In this document: positions 53,522 through 61,214 of the stretch, piece after piece | Layout: every line of letters begins with the position of its first letter | Numbering within the stretch: the first letter of the stretch is position 1 | From: Maricaulis maris MCS10 | GTDB taxonomy: Bacteria > Pseudomonadota > Alphaproteobacteria > Caulobacterales > Maricaulaceae | Length of the DNA stretch: 64,000 nucleotides | Assembly (NCBI RefSeq): GCF_000014745.1 | Contig: NC_008347.1 | Span: 1,869,501-1,933,500 of the forward strand | Direction: 5' to 3' | Notes under the pieces: model-generated | What the model was told of the DNA's origin: nothing | The model's database searches: none | Seen by the model: only the letters and a program-made list of their open reading frames with translations | Translations under genes and position numbers: made by a program

Positions 53522-54289
53522 TCAAGCCGCCGGCGCCGCGTCCAATGCACGCAGGACTTCGCCCATGGTCACCAGTTCGGTGCGCAGTCGCGCGAGACGG
53601 TCCGCCGCCTCATGATCCTCGCCCCACTGGCTGATCTGGAAATGCTCGTCCAGGGTCGACAACGCAAACGCCTGTTCGCCATCGATCTCCCCGTCCAGCA
53701 GCTGCAGCGCCAACAGCGCCGAACCACAGACCGCAGTGACATGGGCGAGTGTCGTCAGACGCCAGTCATCCAGCTCTCCGGCGCGCTGCATGACACGTTG
53801 CAGGGCGACCGGGTCCTGATGGATCGGCATCAGTCCCGTGGCGGCCACGAAATGGGCGCCAAGGCTGTCCTCCGCCCAGGCCAGGACCGGATCCCAGGCC
53901 GCCGCCTGCGAAGCGGTCAACTCCGGCGGTTCCGGCGCCCGGAAGCAGACCAGGTCGGTTGAGGCATATTTGGTCACTTCGGCCACCGTCGCTGACCGGG
54001 CATCCGGGATCAGGTCGAGGGCCACAAAGCACAGGCGGGTGGCCGGCATGGTCGGCGCATTGATGCGCTCGCCCTGCGCCTCCCACTCCGACGCGACCAG
54101 CTCGGCCAGAGCCCGCGTCGGCAGGGCCAGGGTCCGCTTGGCAGGAGACTTCACGGGTCGACCATCGAGATGGACGGCAAAGCTCTCATCCAGTGCGACG
54201 ACATCAACGGCCTTGTAAAAACGCTTGGGCAGTGAGCTTTCATGACTGGGGATCTTGACCCCGGGCTTGGTCTGATAGGGCTCGCTCAT
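53522..54289 (-). CDS. ATP12 family chaperone
   Basis: 255 aa. PKRFYKAVDVVALDESFAVHLDGRPVKSPAKRTLALPTRALAELVASEWEAQGERINAPTMPATRL (in parts), then TDLVCFRAPEPPEL and FALSTLDEHFQISQWGEDHEA, match ATP12, the chaperone for the F1-ATPase alpha subunit, present in alphaproteobacteria and mitochondria. It starts inside the preceding HAD gene (ATGA overlap), so the two are co-translated. Confidence 0.95.
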   Translation of the reverse strand: MSEPYQTKPGVKIPSHESSLPKRFYKAVDVVALDESFAVHLDGRPVKSPAKRTLALPTRALAELVASEWEAQGERINAPTMPATRLCFVALDLIPDARSATVAEVTKYASTDLVCFRAPEPPELTASQAAAWDPVLAWAEDSLGAHFVAATGLMPIHQDPVALQRVMQRAGELDDWRLTTLAHVTAVCGSALLALQLLDGEIDGEQAFALSTLDEHFQISQWGEDHEAADRLARLRTELVTMGEVLRALDAAPAA

Positions 54290-54996
54290 GCTTTTTCTCC
54301 CGGCGTCGCAGCTGTGCCGACGGACTCGGCGAAACTGTCCAGCGCCCGATCAAGGGCGTCAAAATCATCATGGATGCTGTGCGCGCCGGCGTCGGCGATC
54401 TCGTCGGCGGTGTGAAAACCCCAGCTGACACCCAGCGTATGGACGCCGGCATTGCGGCCCATCGCCATGTCGAAGCCGGTATCGCCGATCATCACCGCAT
54501 GGGCCGCTTCGGTTCCGGTCTCGCGCAAAGCGTCCAGCACCATGCGGGGGTTCGGTTTGCCGGCTCCGCCATCGACAGTCTGCAGCGTGTCGAAATAGCG
54601 GTGCAGATCGTGATGCTCGAAAACGATGTCCAGACCGCGGCGGGCCTTGCCGGTTGCCACGCCCATCAGCCAGCCCTGTTCGACCAGACGCTCCAGCGTG
54701 TCGCGGACTCCCTCATAGAGCGGCTCTTCGAAGCCGGCTTCGGCACGCTGCTCGACGAAAGCTTCCTTGTAGAAACCGGCCAGTTGCACGGCGCGCTCGG
54801 GCCCGAAATCCGGCGGCGCGAGGCGGGTCACGGCTTCAGTCAGCTCCAGACCCACGATCGTTCGCGTACGATCATAGTCGATCCCGCCCAGCCCGGCGCG
54901 GCGGAAGGCACGGTCCATGGCCTTCTGGATCACCTGGCGACTGTCGACGATGGTGCCGTCTACATCCCAGATGGCAAGTTTGAGGGGGGTGCTCAC
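54286..54996 (-). CDS. HAD-family phosphatase (phosphoglycolate phosphatase-like)
   Basis: 236 aa from a GTG at 54996. HAD motifs: I, AIWDVDGTIVDS (about 9-20); II, VATGKARRGLD; III/IV, GKPNPRMVLDAL and MIGDTGFDMAMGRNAGV. A C1-type cap domain lies between. The family includes Gph and similar phosphatases. The gene opens a two-gene unit with ATP12. A longer frame upstream is open but overlaps the divergent DUF1244 promoter. Confidence 0.88.
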   Translation of the reverse strand: MSTPLKLAIWDVDGTIVDSRQVIQKAMDRAFRRAGLGGIDYDRTRTIVGLELTEAVTRLAPPDFGPERAVQLAGFYKEAFVEQRAEAGFEEPLYEGVRDTLERLVEQGWLMGVATGKARRGLDIVFEHHDLHRYFDTLQTVDGGAGKPNPRMVLDALRETGTEAAHAVMIGDTGFDMAMGRNAGVHTLGVSWGFHTADEIADAGAHSIHDDFDALDRALDSFAESVGTAATPGEKA

Positions 54997-55107
54997 GCCA
55001 CAAGGCTCCGTCTGCTTGGCCGCGACATAGGCGGCTGCGTTGCGCTTGGCAAGCACGCCCCGCCTCATGCTACCCATGCCGGACAAGAAAGCCGGAGCGC
55101 CAACGCC

Positions 55108-55437
55108 ATGACCCTGCCTGAAAACATCACCGAAACCGAGCGCACGGCGCTGGACGCCGCCGCCTTCCGCCGCCTGGTCGCGCATCTGGATGCCCACAAG
55201 GAAGTTCAGAACATCGACCTCATGCTGCTGGCCGATTTCTGCCGCAACTGCCTGGGTGACTGGTGGCGCGAAGCCGCTGCCGAGCGCGGGATCGAGGTGA
55301 CAAGGGACCAGGCTCGCGAGCGCGTTTACGGCATGCCGCCGGCCGAGTGGAAAGCGCAATACCAAGGCGAAGCAAGCGCCGAGAAAATCGAGGCCTTCAA
55401 GGTCAAGCAGGCGGCGAAGGCCGCAAGCGCAGGCTGA
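55108..55437 (+). CDS. DUF1244 family protein
   Basis: 109 aa. AAFRRLVAHLDAHKEVQNIDLMLLADFCRNCLGDWWREAAAERG (in parts) and YGMPPAEWKAQYQ match DUF1244, a small alphaproteobacterial/gammaproteobacterial family. The Cys pair in FCRNCLGDW is conserved. ATG at 55108. Unknown function. Confidence 0.9.
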   Translation: MTLPENITETERTALDAAAFRRLVAHLDAHKEVQNIDLMLLADFCRNCLGDWWREAAAERGIEVTRDQARERVYGMPPAEWKAQYQGEASAEKIEAFKVKQAAKAASAG

Positions 55438-55439
55438 GG

Positions 55440-56180
55440 CTAACCGGCCCCGTCCTGGTCCGGCAGGGCCAGATACTGGACTGGTTGACCAACGACATCG
55501 AGGCGCACCAAGCGACCACTGTCGACAGCGACGAAAAGATCATTGCCCGGCGTGGTGCCGCGCAGCTCGATACGAACGGCGTCGAACAGGCCTGCCGGGG
55601 TCTCGACGCTCTCCGGCTCGAAGGCCGTCAGCGTCACCGTTTCGAAGCTGTCTCGCATCGGTATCCACCAGTCGAAACTGATACTGTCACCGGGTTCCAG
55701 GTCGAGCACGGGCACCAGCATGAATACAGCGCCGCGCACCACCGCGCCCTCGCGGACCGGATGATCAATTGGTTGGCTCTGGGTCGGTTCGGCCGGACCA
55801 TGCAGATTGCGTGATCCGGAAACCTGCCCGTCTTCGAAAACAGCATCGACCAGATAATAGCGGGTGCCGCTGTGATAACGCAGATCGACCCGGCGAGGCG
55901 TCAGGTCGGCCGGATCCAGCAGGGCCGAGAAGCTCTCATAATCGCTGCGTGAGACGATCATCGAGCGATCCCACAGATGCACGCCTTCCTCGTCGGTATA
56001 CCAGCCATACCGCATGAAACCGTCGCGTTCACCGTCGACGAAGAGGCCGAGATTGAAACCGCCCCCGACCAGCTCGGCGCGGTTGGCACGCTCGCCGATT
56101 GACTGCGCCTGCGTTGCTGAAAAACCCGTCAGGCCGAGGGCCAGACCCGCGACCAGAATTCTGTTGAAATGTGCCATCAT
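55440..56180 (-). CDS. exported hypothetical protein
   Basis: 246 aa with a signal peptide (NRILVAGLALGLTGFSATQAQ). The mature part is beta-rich, with repeated charged loops (VDGERDGFMRYGWYTDEEGVHLWDRSMIVSR, TPAGLFDAVRIELRG). It may be a DUF3108-like lipid or outer-membrane-associated beta-barrel protein, but this is weak. Start at 56180 or 56177 (consecutive ATGs). It is convergent with DUF1244. Confidence 0.75.
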   Translation of the reverse strand: MMAHFNRILVAGLALGLTGFSATQAQSIGERANRAELVGGGFNLGLFVDGERDGFMRYGWYTDEEGVHLWDRSMIVSRSDYESFSALLDPADLTPRRVDLRYHSGTRYYLVDAVFEDGQVSGSRNLHGPAEPTQSQPIDHPVREGAVVRGAVFMLVPVLDLEPGDSISFDWWIPMRDSFETVTLTAFEPESVETPAGLFDAVRIELRGTTPGNDLFVAVDSGRLVRLDVVGQPVQYLALPDQDGAG

Positions 56181-56286
56181 ATGATGTCCCCCGTTTATCG
56201 CAGGACATCACCGGATGTCGGGTCTGTCGACAGACCTTCGCCCGGTTTGACGTAGTTGTGAGAGGGCGTGAACGTGCCGGATCGAC

Positions 56287-57279
56287 CTAGGCCAGATCCT
56301 CCTCGATATCCGTCTCGCTGATCTCTTTCACCGAGAAACCCAGCGTGTCGTAGATCTTCTTCAAGGCCGGCGGCAGGTCGGCGGTCAGTACCAGCGGCTT
56401 GCCGCCCGGACGCGGGATTTCGAGGCGGCGGGCGTGCAGGCACAGGCGGCGGCCCAGATCTTCCGGCGCCGGGCGGTGGCAGGTATATTTCTTGTCGCCC
56501 AGGATCGCCGTCCCCATGGCCGCCAGATGAACGCGCAGCTGATGGGTCCGCCCGGTCACCGGACGTAGCGCCACCCAGGAGGCTTTCTGCCCCGCTTCAC
56601 CGATCACCACATAGCGGGTCAGCGCATGCTGGGCACCCTCATCGCCATGCCCGGCAGCGACCATGGTCTCGCGTTCGCTATCAACTCCCGACGCCGCGGC
56701 CTTGCGCATGAAGCCCTTGATCTCGCCCATTTTGGGCTTGGGTACGCCGATGGCGATCGCCCAATAGGTCTTGCGGGTCTTGTGCGACTGGAAGGCCTTG
56801 GCCAGTCGCGCTGTCGCCTTGGGTCCCTTGCCGACAATCAGGATGCCGGAGGTGTCCTTGTCGAGGCGATGGACGAGGCGGGGACGGTCGAGCCCCTCAC
56901 CGAAGGCGTCCAGCATGCCGTCGAGATGCCGGGTCGTCTTCGACCCGCCCTGGACGGCCAGGCCGGCGGGTTTGTTGAAGGCGATCAGCTCGTCATCCTG
57001 ATAGATGACCAGCGACTTCACATAGGCAATATCCTCATCCGACATCCGGTTGACCGGCGGCCGTTCACCGGGTTCGGGCAGCGGCGGGATGCGGATTTCC
57101 TGGCCCTCATGGACCCGGCTGTCGCCCTTCACGCGCCCGCCATCAACCCGGATCTGGCCCTTGCGGCACAGCTTCTGGACCATGATCGCCGAGACATGCG
57201 GAAAGCGGCGCTTGAACCAGCGATCAACGCGCGAACCGTCTTCGGTCGCCTCTACCTTGATGGTCTGGACACCGCTCAT
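56287..57279 (-). CDS. RluC/RluD-type pseudouridine synthase
   Basis: 330 aa. N-terminal S4 RNA-binding domain (about 15-75: SRVDRWFKRRFPHVSAIMVQKLCRKGQIRVDGGRV in parts), then the catalytic domain with RLVHRLDKDTSGILI (Asp in HRLDKDTSG, about 140) and RTHQLRVHLAAMG. It isomerises specific 23S rRNA uridines. The exact sites are not told by sequence. Overlap with crcB by 4 bp. Confidence 0.93.
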   Translation of the reverse strand: MSGVQTIKVEATEDGSRVDRWFKRRFPHVSAIMVQKLCRKGQIRVDGGRVKGDSRVHEGQEIRIPPLPEPGERPPVNRMSDEDIAYVKSLVIYQDDELIAFNKPAGLAVQGGSKTTRHLDGMLDAFGEGLDRPRLVHRLDKDTSGILIVGKGPKATARLAKAFQSHKTRKTYWAIAIGVPKPKMGEIKGFMRKAAASGVDSERETMVAAGHGDEGAQHALTRYVVIGEAGQKASWVALRPVTGRTHQLRVHLAAMGTAILGDKKYTCHRPAPEDLGRRLCLHARRLEIPRPGGKPLVLTADLPPALKKIYDTLGFSVKEISETDIEEDLA

Positions 57280-57659
57280 GAGTAAGCCTTTCGCATGAGC
57301 CAGAGGCCCACAAATACAGCCGCCAGGGCCACAACGACCGAGCTGGCCGCATAGGTGAAGGCCGGCAGGAAGGCCTTGCGCTCGACCATGTTGGCGATTT
57401 CGAGAGAGAAGGCCGAGAAGGTCGTGAATCCACCGAGGAAGCCAACGGCGCCGAACAAGCGGACATATTGCTGGTCAGCGCGACCGGTGGCCGCCAACCA
57501 GCCGATCAAAAGGCCCATCAGCAGGCCGCCCGCGACGTTGACGGCAAATGTGCCCCAGACCTGTTCCGGTCCGAACCAACGAAACGTCAGGCGACCGACC
57601 TGGTAGCGGGACACCGCGCCCAAGGCACCACCGGCGCCAACAAGAAGATAATTGATCAT
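57276..57659 (-). CDS. crcB: Fluoride efflux channel CrcB
   Basis: 127 aa from the ATG at 57659. Four helices; VGAGGALGAVSRYQVGR, WGTFAVNVAGGLLMGLLIGW and FLGGFTTFSAFSLE are Fluc/CrcB signatures (Asn in VNVAGG, Phe-box GGFTTFS). It forms a dimeric F- channel in the inner membrane. No fluoride riboswitch is visible upstream. Overlaps the start of the pseudouridine synthase gene. Confidence 0.95.
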   Translation of the reverse strand: MINYLLVGAGGALGAVSRYQVGRLTFRWFGPEQVWGTFAVNVAGGLLMGLLIGWLAATGRADQQYVRLFGAVGFLGGFTTFSAFSLEIANMVERKAFLPAFTYAASSVVVALAAVFVGLWLMRKAYS

Positions 57660-57720
57660 GGCGGCTCGATAGGGTCCCGCGACCGAATTGGCAAGCACTC
57701 CCGCATCCGGGCTCGCCACA

Positions 57721-57738
57721 TTAACGGTACACTAACCA
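57721..57738. promoter_or_regulatory. possible CtrA-type site (TTAA-N7-CTAA)
   Basis: TTAACGGTACACTAACC, one mismatch from TTAA-N7-TTAA, in the AT-rich gap between crcB and the small ORF at 57887. The surrounding 60 bp are unusually AT-rich (ATTTCATATTGAATTAGC). Confidence 0.3.
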
Positions 57739-57886
57739 ATCCTTAATTTCATTTCATATTGAATTAGCTATGCATTTTCGCAATGGTGGTTTGGTGAAAT
57801 GACGATTGTGTGACGCCGCTAAGTCCTTATTTACCAACGTGCGAACCGGGAAGGCCCGGCTCGCCAAGACCGCAAGGACAAGACCA

Positions 57887-57991
57887 ATGATGAACCGTGT
57901 TTCGACCTCCCTCTCGACGCTCGTGAACGTACTTTTCGTGGCCGGTGTGTTTGGTGCCATGACGATCGCCCTCGGCGGCGCATTCGCCTAG
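57887..57991 (+). CDS. tiny single-pass membrane protein
   Basis: 34 aa (or 33 from the second ATG) after AAGGA spaced 8-9 nt, with an AT-rich promoter region and a strong terminator at 58088-58125, so it forms its own transcription unit. Sequence: polar start (MMNRVSTSLSTLVN), then a hydrophobic helix (VLFVAGVFGAMTIALGGAF). A longer frame from 57806 exists but lacks a comparable ribosome-binding site. Too short for family assignment; similar tiny membrane proteins are easy to miss. Confidence 0.65.
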   Translation: MMNRVSTSLSTLVNVLFVAGVFGAMTIALGGAFA

Positions 57992-58087
57992 GTTGAGCTG
58001 CCCCCAAGGGCTCAACCAGGCGACCAACGATCCGGACCGGCGACCGGCCTCACAGTCCCCCGTCCCGATCGATCCCGACCCCAAGCG

Positions 58088-58125
58088 AAAGCGGCAGTCT
58101 CCCCAAGGACTGCCGCTTTTGTTTG
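58088..58125 (+). terminator. intrinsic terminator of the tiny membrane gene
   Basis: GCGGCAGTC / GACTGCCGC stem (58091-58099 with 58108-58116) followed by TTTTGTTTG. Confidence 0.9.
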
Positions 58126-58187
58126 AACGCATACCTTGGATACGCCACACAGCGCGTTAGACTGCCTGCAACCTCAGGAGTCGCGTC

Positions 58188-58910
58188 ATGTCCGTATTCA
58201 TTCTGGCCGCCATGCTTGTCCTGCAGGATGCAGAGGCCCCGCCCGCCACTGCGGACACTGACATCCCACTAGTCGAAGAGGCTGTGGCCGACGTCACACC
58301 GGCACCTTTGGCAACCGACGCCGCGACCCTGATCACAGAGTTCGACACCGCCTACGCACAGTGGGGCGACCTCATTGCCGAAATGGCCGCCCGAAAGGCG
58401 CGCGACCGCTATATCCGCGACTTGCTGCTGTCGCGCATTTCACGGGCCGATCTTGACCCCGGCGCCCGTACAGAGATCATCGAGGCCACTGGCGATACCT
58501 TCAACGCGGTTGACGAGGGCAATACCGCGTGGGCGATCAGCCTGCTCGATGAGTTCGATTTTGCTGCCCTGGTCAGCGAACAGCCCACACTCGCCGCTGA
58601 CATTGCCGCGCTGATCCAGCATGGCGACATCTCAGCCCAGCGCCGCTTGCTCGACCTTGTAGAACCCTTCGCGCTTGCCGGAGGCTTCAACGGCGGGCGC
58701 TACGCCCTGCTCTATGACCGCGTGGCCGTGGCTGAGGACCGGCCACAGCGCTACGGCTCGCAATTTCGCTGCGAGAATGGCGAACAGGTCTACCCGCCGA
58801 TCGAGGACCCGGACATGGTCGATGAGAGGCGGGCGACACTGGGTCTCGAACCGCTCGCGGTCTACCAGGCACGGACCAACCAGTTTTACGGATCCAGCTG
58901 CAGCGAGTGA
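58188..58910 (+). CDS. Exported DUF6624-like protein
   Basis: 240 aa. Short hydrophobic N-terminus (SVFILAAMLVLQD) that could act as signal or anchor. Central helical region rich in Ala/Glu. The C-terminal RYALLYDRVAVAEDRPQRYGSQFRCENGEQVYPPIEDPDMVDERRATLGLEPLAVY (in parts) matches DUF6624. Function unknown. Convergent with the next gene (3 bp gap). Confidence 0.85.
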   Translation: MSVFILAAMLVLQDAEAPPATADTDIPLVEEAVADVTPAPLATDAATLITEFDTAYAQWGDLIAEMAARKARDRYIRDLLLSRISRADLDPGARTEIIEATGDTFNAVDEGNTAWAISLLDEFDFAALVSEQPTLAADIAALIQHGDISAQRRLLDLVEPFALAGGFNGGRYALLYDRVAVAEDRPQRYGSQFRCENGEQVYPPIEDPDMVDERRATLGLEPLAVYQARTNQFYGSSCSE

Positions 58911-58913
58911 GTG

Positions 58914-59288
58914 TCAGTCCTTGGCGCGCAGGCTCAACAGCAGCATCAGGGCGACCGACACGATTGCCATGATGGCACTGATACCCAGCAAGGGTCCCAC
59001 CGTCGCCTCGTCGGCCAGTGCGCCGAACATCAGATAGAGCGACGGGATCATTATCAGAACGGCGATGTGATGCAGCCCGACCTGGATCCAGGCCAGAAAT
59101 CCGCCGCCCAGCCCGAACACGCGATAGAGCACGGCCCAGAGCACCGACAACACCCCGCCCAGCAACATCATGTGCGCATGTGTCGGCAATTGCCCGTGAT
59201 CGCCCGATCGCCCCATGTGTTCGCCCAGCAACATGCCGGCGATCAGCCAGATGAGACCCAGTGTCAGGTGAATGCGTTCCGGTTTCAT
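58914..59288 (-). CDS. small membrane protein resembling a COX1-like fragment
   Basis: 124 aa from the ATG at 59288. Four hydrophobic helices with His near helix ends: RIHLTLGLIWLIAGMLLGEHMG, HGQLPTHAHMMLLGGVLSVLWAVLYRV, QVGLHHIAVLIMIPSLYLMFG, ISAIMAIVSVALMLLLSL. The THAHMMLLGG pattern occurs in heme-copper oxidase subunit-I-like families. Too short for a full oxidase. Possibly a heme- or copper-related membrane protein. Confidence 0.7.
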   Translation of the reverse strand: MKPERIHLTLGLIWLIAGMLLGEHMGRSGDHGQLPTHAHMMLLGGVLSVLWAVLYRVFGLGGGFLAWIQVGLHHIAVLIMIPSLYLMFGALADEATVGPLLGISAIMAIVSVALMLLLSLRAKD

Positions 59289-59355
59289 GAAAACTCCCCC
59301 CAGAGTGGTTGAGGGACCAGAATTCGGCAAAGGCGCGAATTTGGCAAGAGAAGCG

Positions 59356-60663
59356 TTATGAGCGTCGGTCGTCCCGCACCTTGCGCCAGCGTGCCAGTCG
59401 CTCGCCGATCGCCGCCTCGCGGCCATTGCCCGTCGGCTCGTAGAAGACCGGGCGGTCGGGCATCTCGTCGGGGAAATAGTCCTGCCCGGAGACGCCGCCG
59501 ACGGCGTCATGATCGTATTCATAGCCCTTGCCATAGCCCTGATCCTTCATCAGGGCCGTCGGCGCGTTGAGGATGTGCGCGGGCGGCATCAGGGAGCCGG
59601 TTGCTTTCGCGGCTCTCTGGGCCCGCTTGAAGGCGACGTAAACGGCATTGGACTTGGCAGCGGTGGCCAGGTGGACAACGGCGTGGGCCAGTGCCAGCTC
59701 ACCTTCGGGTGAGCCCAGGCGTTCATAGGTGCGCGCGGCTTCATTGGCGATCATCAGACCGGTCGGGTCGGCGAGGCCGATATCTTCCGACGCCATCCGG
59801 ACCAGCCGTCGTGCCAGAAAGAGCGGATCCTCTCCGCCTTCCAGCATGCGGGCAAACCAGTATAGCGCCGCATCGGGGTCGGATCCCCGGATCGACTTGT
59901 GCAGCGCCGAGATGAGATTGTAGTGCTCGTCGCGATCCTTGTCGTAGGCGGTGGCGCGCTTGTTGAGCAGCGTGGCGAGGTCATCGGCGCTCACCTTGAA
60001 ATCCTGATCGAAGGTAAAAACCTCCTCGACCAGGTTGAGCATGTAGCGGCCGTCACCATCGGCCATCGAGCGCAGGGCGATGCGAGCGGCGGCATCAAGT
60101 GGCAGGGGCCTGCCCATCTCGGCCTCGGCGCGCTGCATGAGCAGGTCGAGCCCGTCATCATCGAGTCGCTTGAGCACCAGGACCTGACAGCGCGACAGCA
60201 AGGCGGCATTGAGCTCGAAGGACGGATTTTCGGTGGTGGCACCGACCAGGGTCACCGTCCCCTCCTCCACCACCGGCAGGAATCCATCCTGCTGGGCCCG
60301 GTTGAAGCGATGGATTTCGTCGACGAAGAGCAGCGTGCCGCGGCCTTGCTGGCGCCGCGCGCGGGCCCGTTCGAAGGCCTTCTTGAGGTCGGCCACACCG
60401 GAAAAGACCGCAGAGAGCGGTTCAAACTCCAGATCGCTGTCCTCGGCGAGAAGGCGGGCAATCGTGGTCTTCCCGACACCCGGCGGTCCCCACAGGATCA
60501 GCGAGGCGAGCCGTCCCTGCGACCGCATCCGGGCGATCGGGCCCTTGCCGGCCAGCAGATGATCCTGACCGACGACCTCGTCCAGCGTTTGCGGGCGCAA
60601 ACGGTCGGCCAGCGGTCGCGGGGCTTCGGCATCAAGGCCGGCGGCTTCAAACAGGCTTGTCAT
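59356..60663 (-). CDS. rarA: Replication-associated recombination protein A
   Basis: 435 aa from the ATG at 60663. AAA+ ATPase of the RarA/MgsA/WRNIP1 family: RLRPQTLDEVVGQDHLLA, Walker A GPPGVGKTTIARLLA (about 57-72), Walker B LLFVDEIHRFNRAQQD, GATTENPSFELNAALLSRCQV (sensor), then the RarA-specific C-terminal KSIRGSDPDAALYWFARMLEGGEDPLFLARRL (in parts). It acts at stalled forks with RecA and SSB. Confidence 0.96.
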   Translation of the reverse strand: MTSLFEAAGLDAEAPRPLADRLRPQTLDEVVGQDHLLAGKGPIARMRSQGRLASLILWGPPGVGKTTIARLLAEDSDLEFEPLSAVFSGVADLKKAFERARARRQQGRGTLLFVDEIHRFNRAQQDGFLPVVEEGTVTLVGATTENPSFELNAALLSRCQVLVLKRLDDDGLDLLMQRAEAEMGRPLPLDAAARIALRSMADGDGRYMLNLVEEVFTFDQDFKVSADDLATLLNKRATAYDKDRDEHYNLISALHKSIRGSDPDAALYWFARMLEGGEDPLFLARRLVRMASEDIGLADPTGLMIANEAARTYERLGSPEGELALAHAVVHLATAAKSNAVYVAFKRAQRAAKATGSLMPPAHILNAPTALMKDQGYGKGYEYDHDAVGGVSGQDYFPDEMPDRPVFYEPTGNGREAAIGERLARWRKVRDDRRS

Positions 60664-60745
60664 CACGGTCAAGCCTAGGCGTGTTCGCGGTTTCGTAGAA
60701 GGCAGGTCATGTTAGACTAGCAGCTCGCAGTCACGGGGGAGTGAG

Positions 60746-61201
60746 ATGAGTGATACATCCGGCAGTTCAGCCCCGGCCGAGGACGCCCACGCGCCGCCGA
60801 CCTCCGGTGTCGCGCCCTATCTCAGTGTTCGCGACGGTGCCGCCGCTATCGATTTCTATGTCCGCGCCTTCGATGCCGAACTGCTCGAGCGCTATGATTT
60901 CGAGGACAAGCTGGGCCACGCCACACTGCGCATCAATGAAGGCATTGTGATGCTGGCGGACGAGTTTCCCCAGCATGAGGCGATGATCGGCAATGTCGCG
61001 CCGGCCAGCCTCGGCAACCGCACCACATTCACCCTCAATCTCTATGTTACCGATGCCGACGCCTGGTTCGACAAGGCGGTAAAGGCTGGATCCGACGTGG
61101 TCCGCCCCTGCACTGACGAGTTCTTCGGCCGCCACGGCAAGGTTCGCGACCCGTTCGGGCATGTGTGGAGCTTCGTCGCGCTGAAACCCCACACCGTTTG
61201 A
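60746..61201 (+). CDS. VOC-family / PhnB-like protein
   Basis: 151 aa. Two betaalphabetabetabeta modules: VAPYLSVRDGAAAIDFYVRAFDAELLER, and FTLNLYVTDADAWFDKAVKAGSDVVRP, ending GKVRDPFGHVWSFV (Asp-Pro-x-Gly-x-x-W, typical of PhnB/glyoxalase-bleomycin proteins). Metal ligands are not clear (His in FPQHEAM, Glu in PCTDEFF). Function not known. Confidence 0.9.
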   Translation: MSDTSGSSAPAEDAHAPPTSGVAPYLSVRDGAAAIDFYVRAFDAELLERYDFEDKLGHATLRINEGIVMLADEFPQHEAMIGNVAPASLGNRTTFTLNLYVTDADAWFDKAVKAGSDVVRPCTDEFFGRHGKVRDPFGHVWSFVALKPHTV

Positions 61202-61214
61202 TGCCTGGCCCGCC

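Noticed and set aside
54370-55437. 355-aa frame joining DUF1244 to upstream sequence
   Set aside because: Only the last 109 residues (from 55108) match DUF1244. The rest is antisense to the HAD phosphatase gene.
57660-57760. fluoride riboswitch upstream of crcB
   Set aside because: The conserved crcB-motif core was not found in the AT-rich leader.
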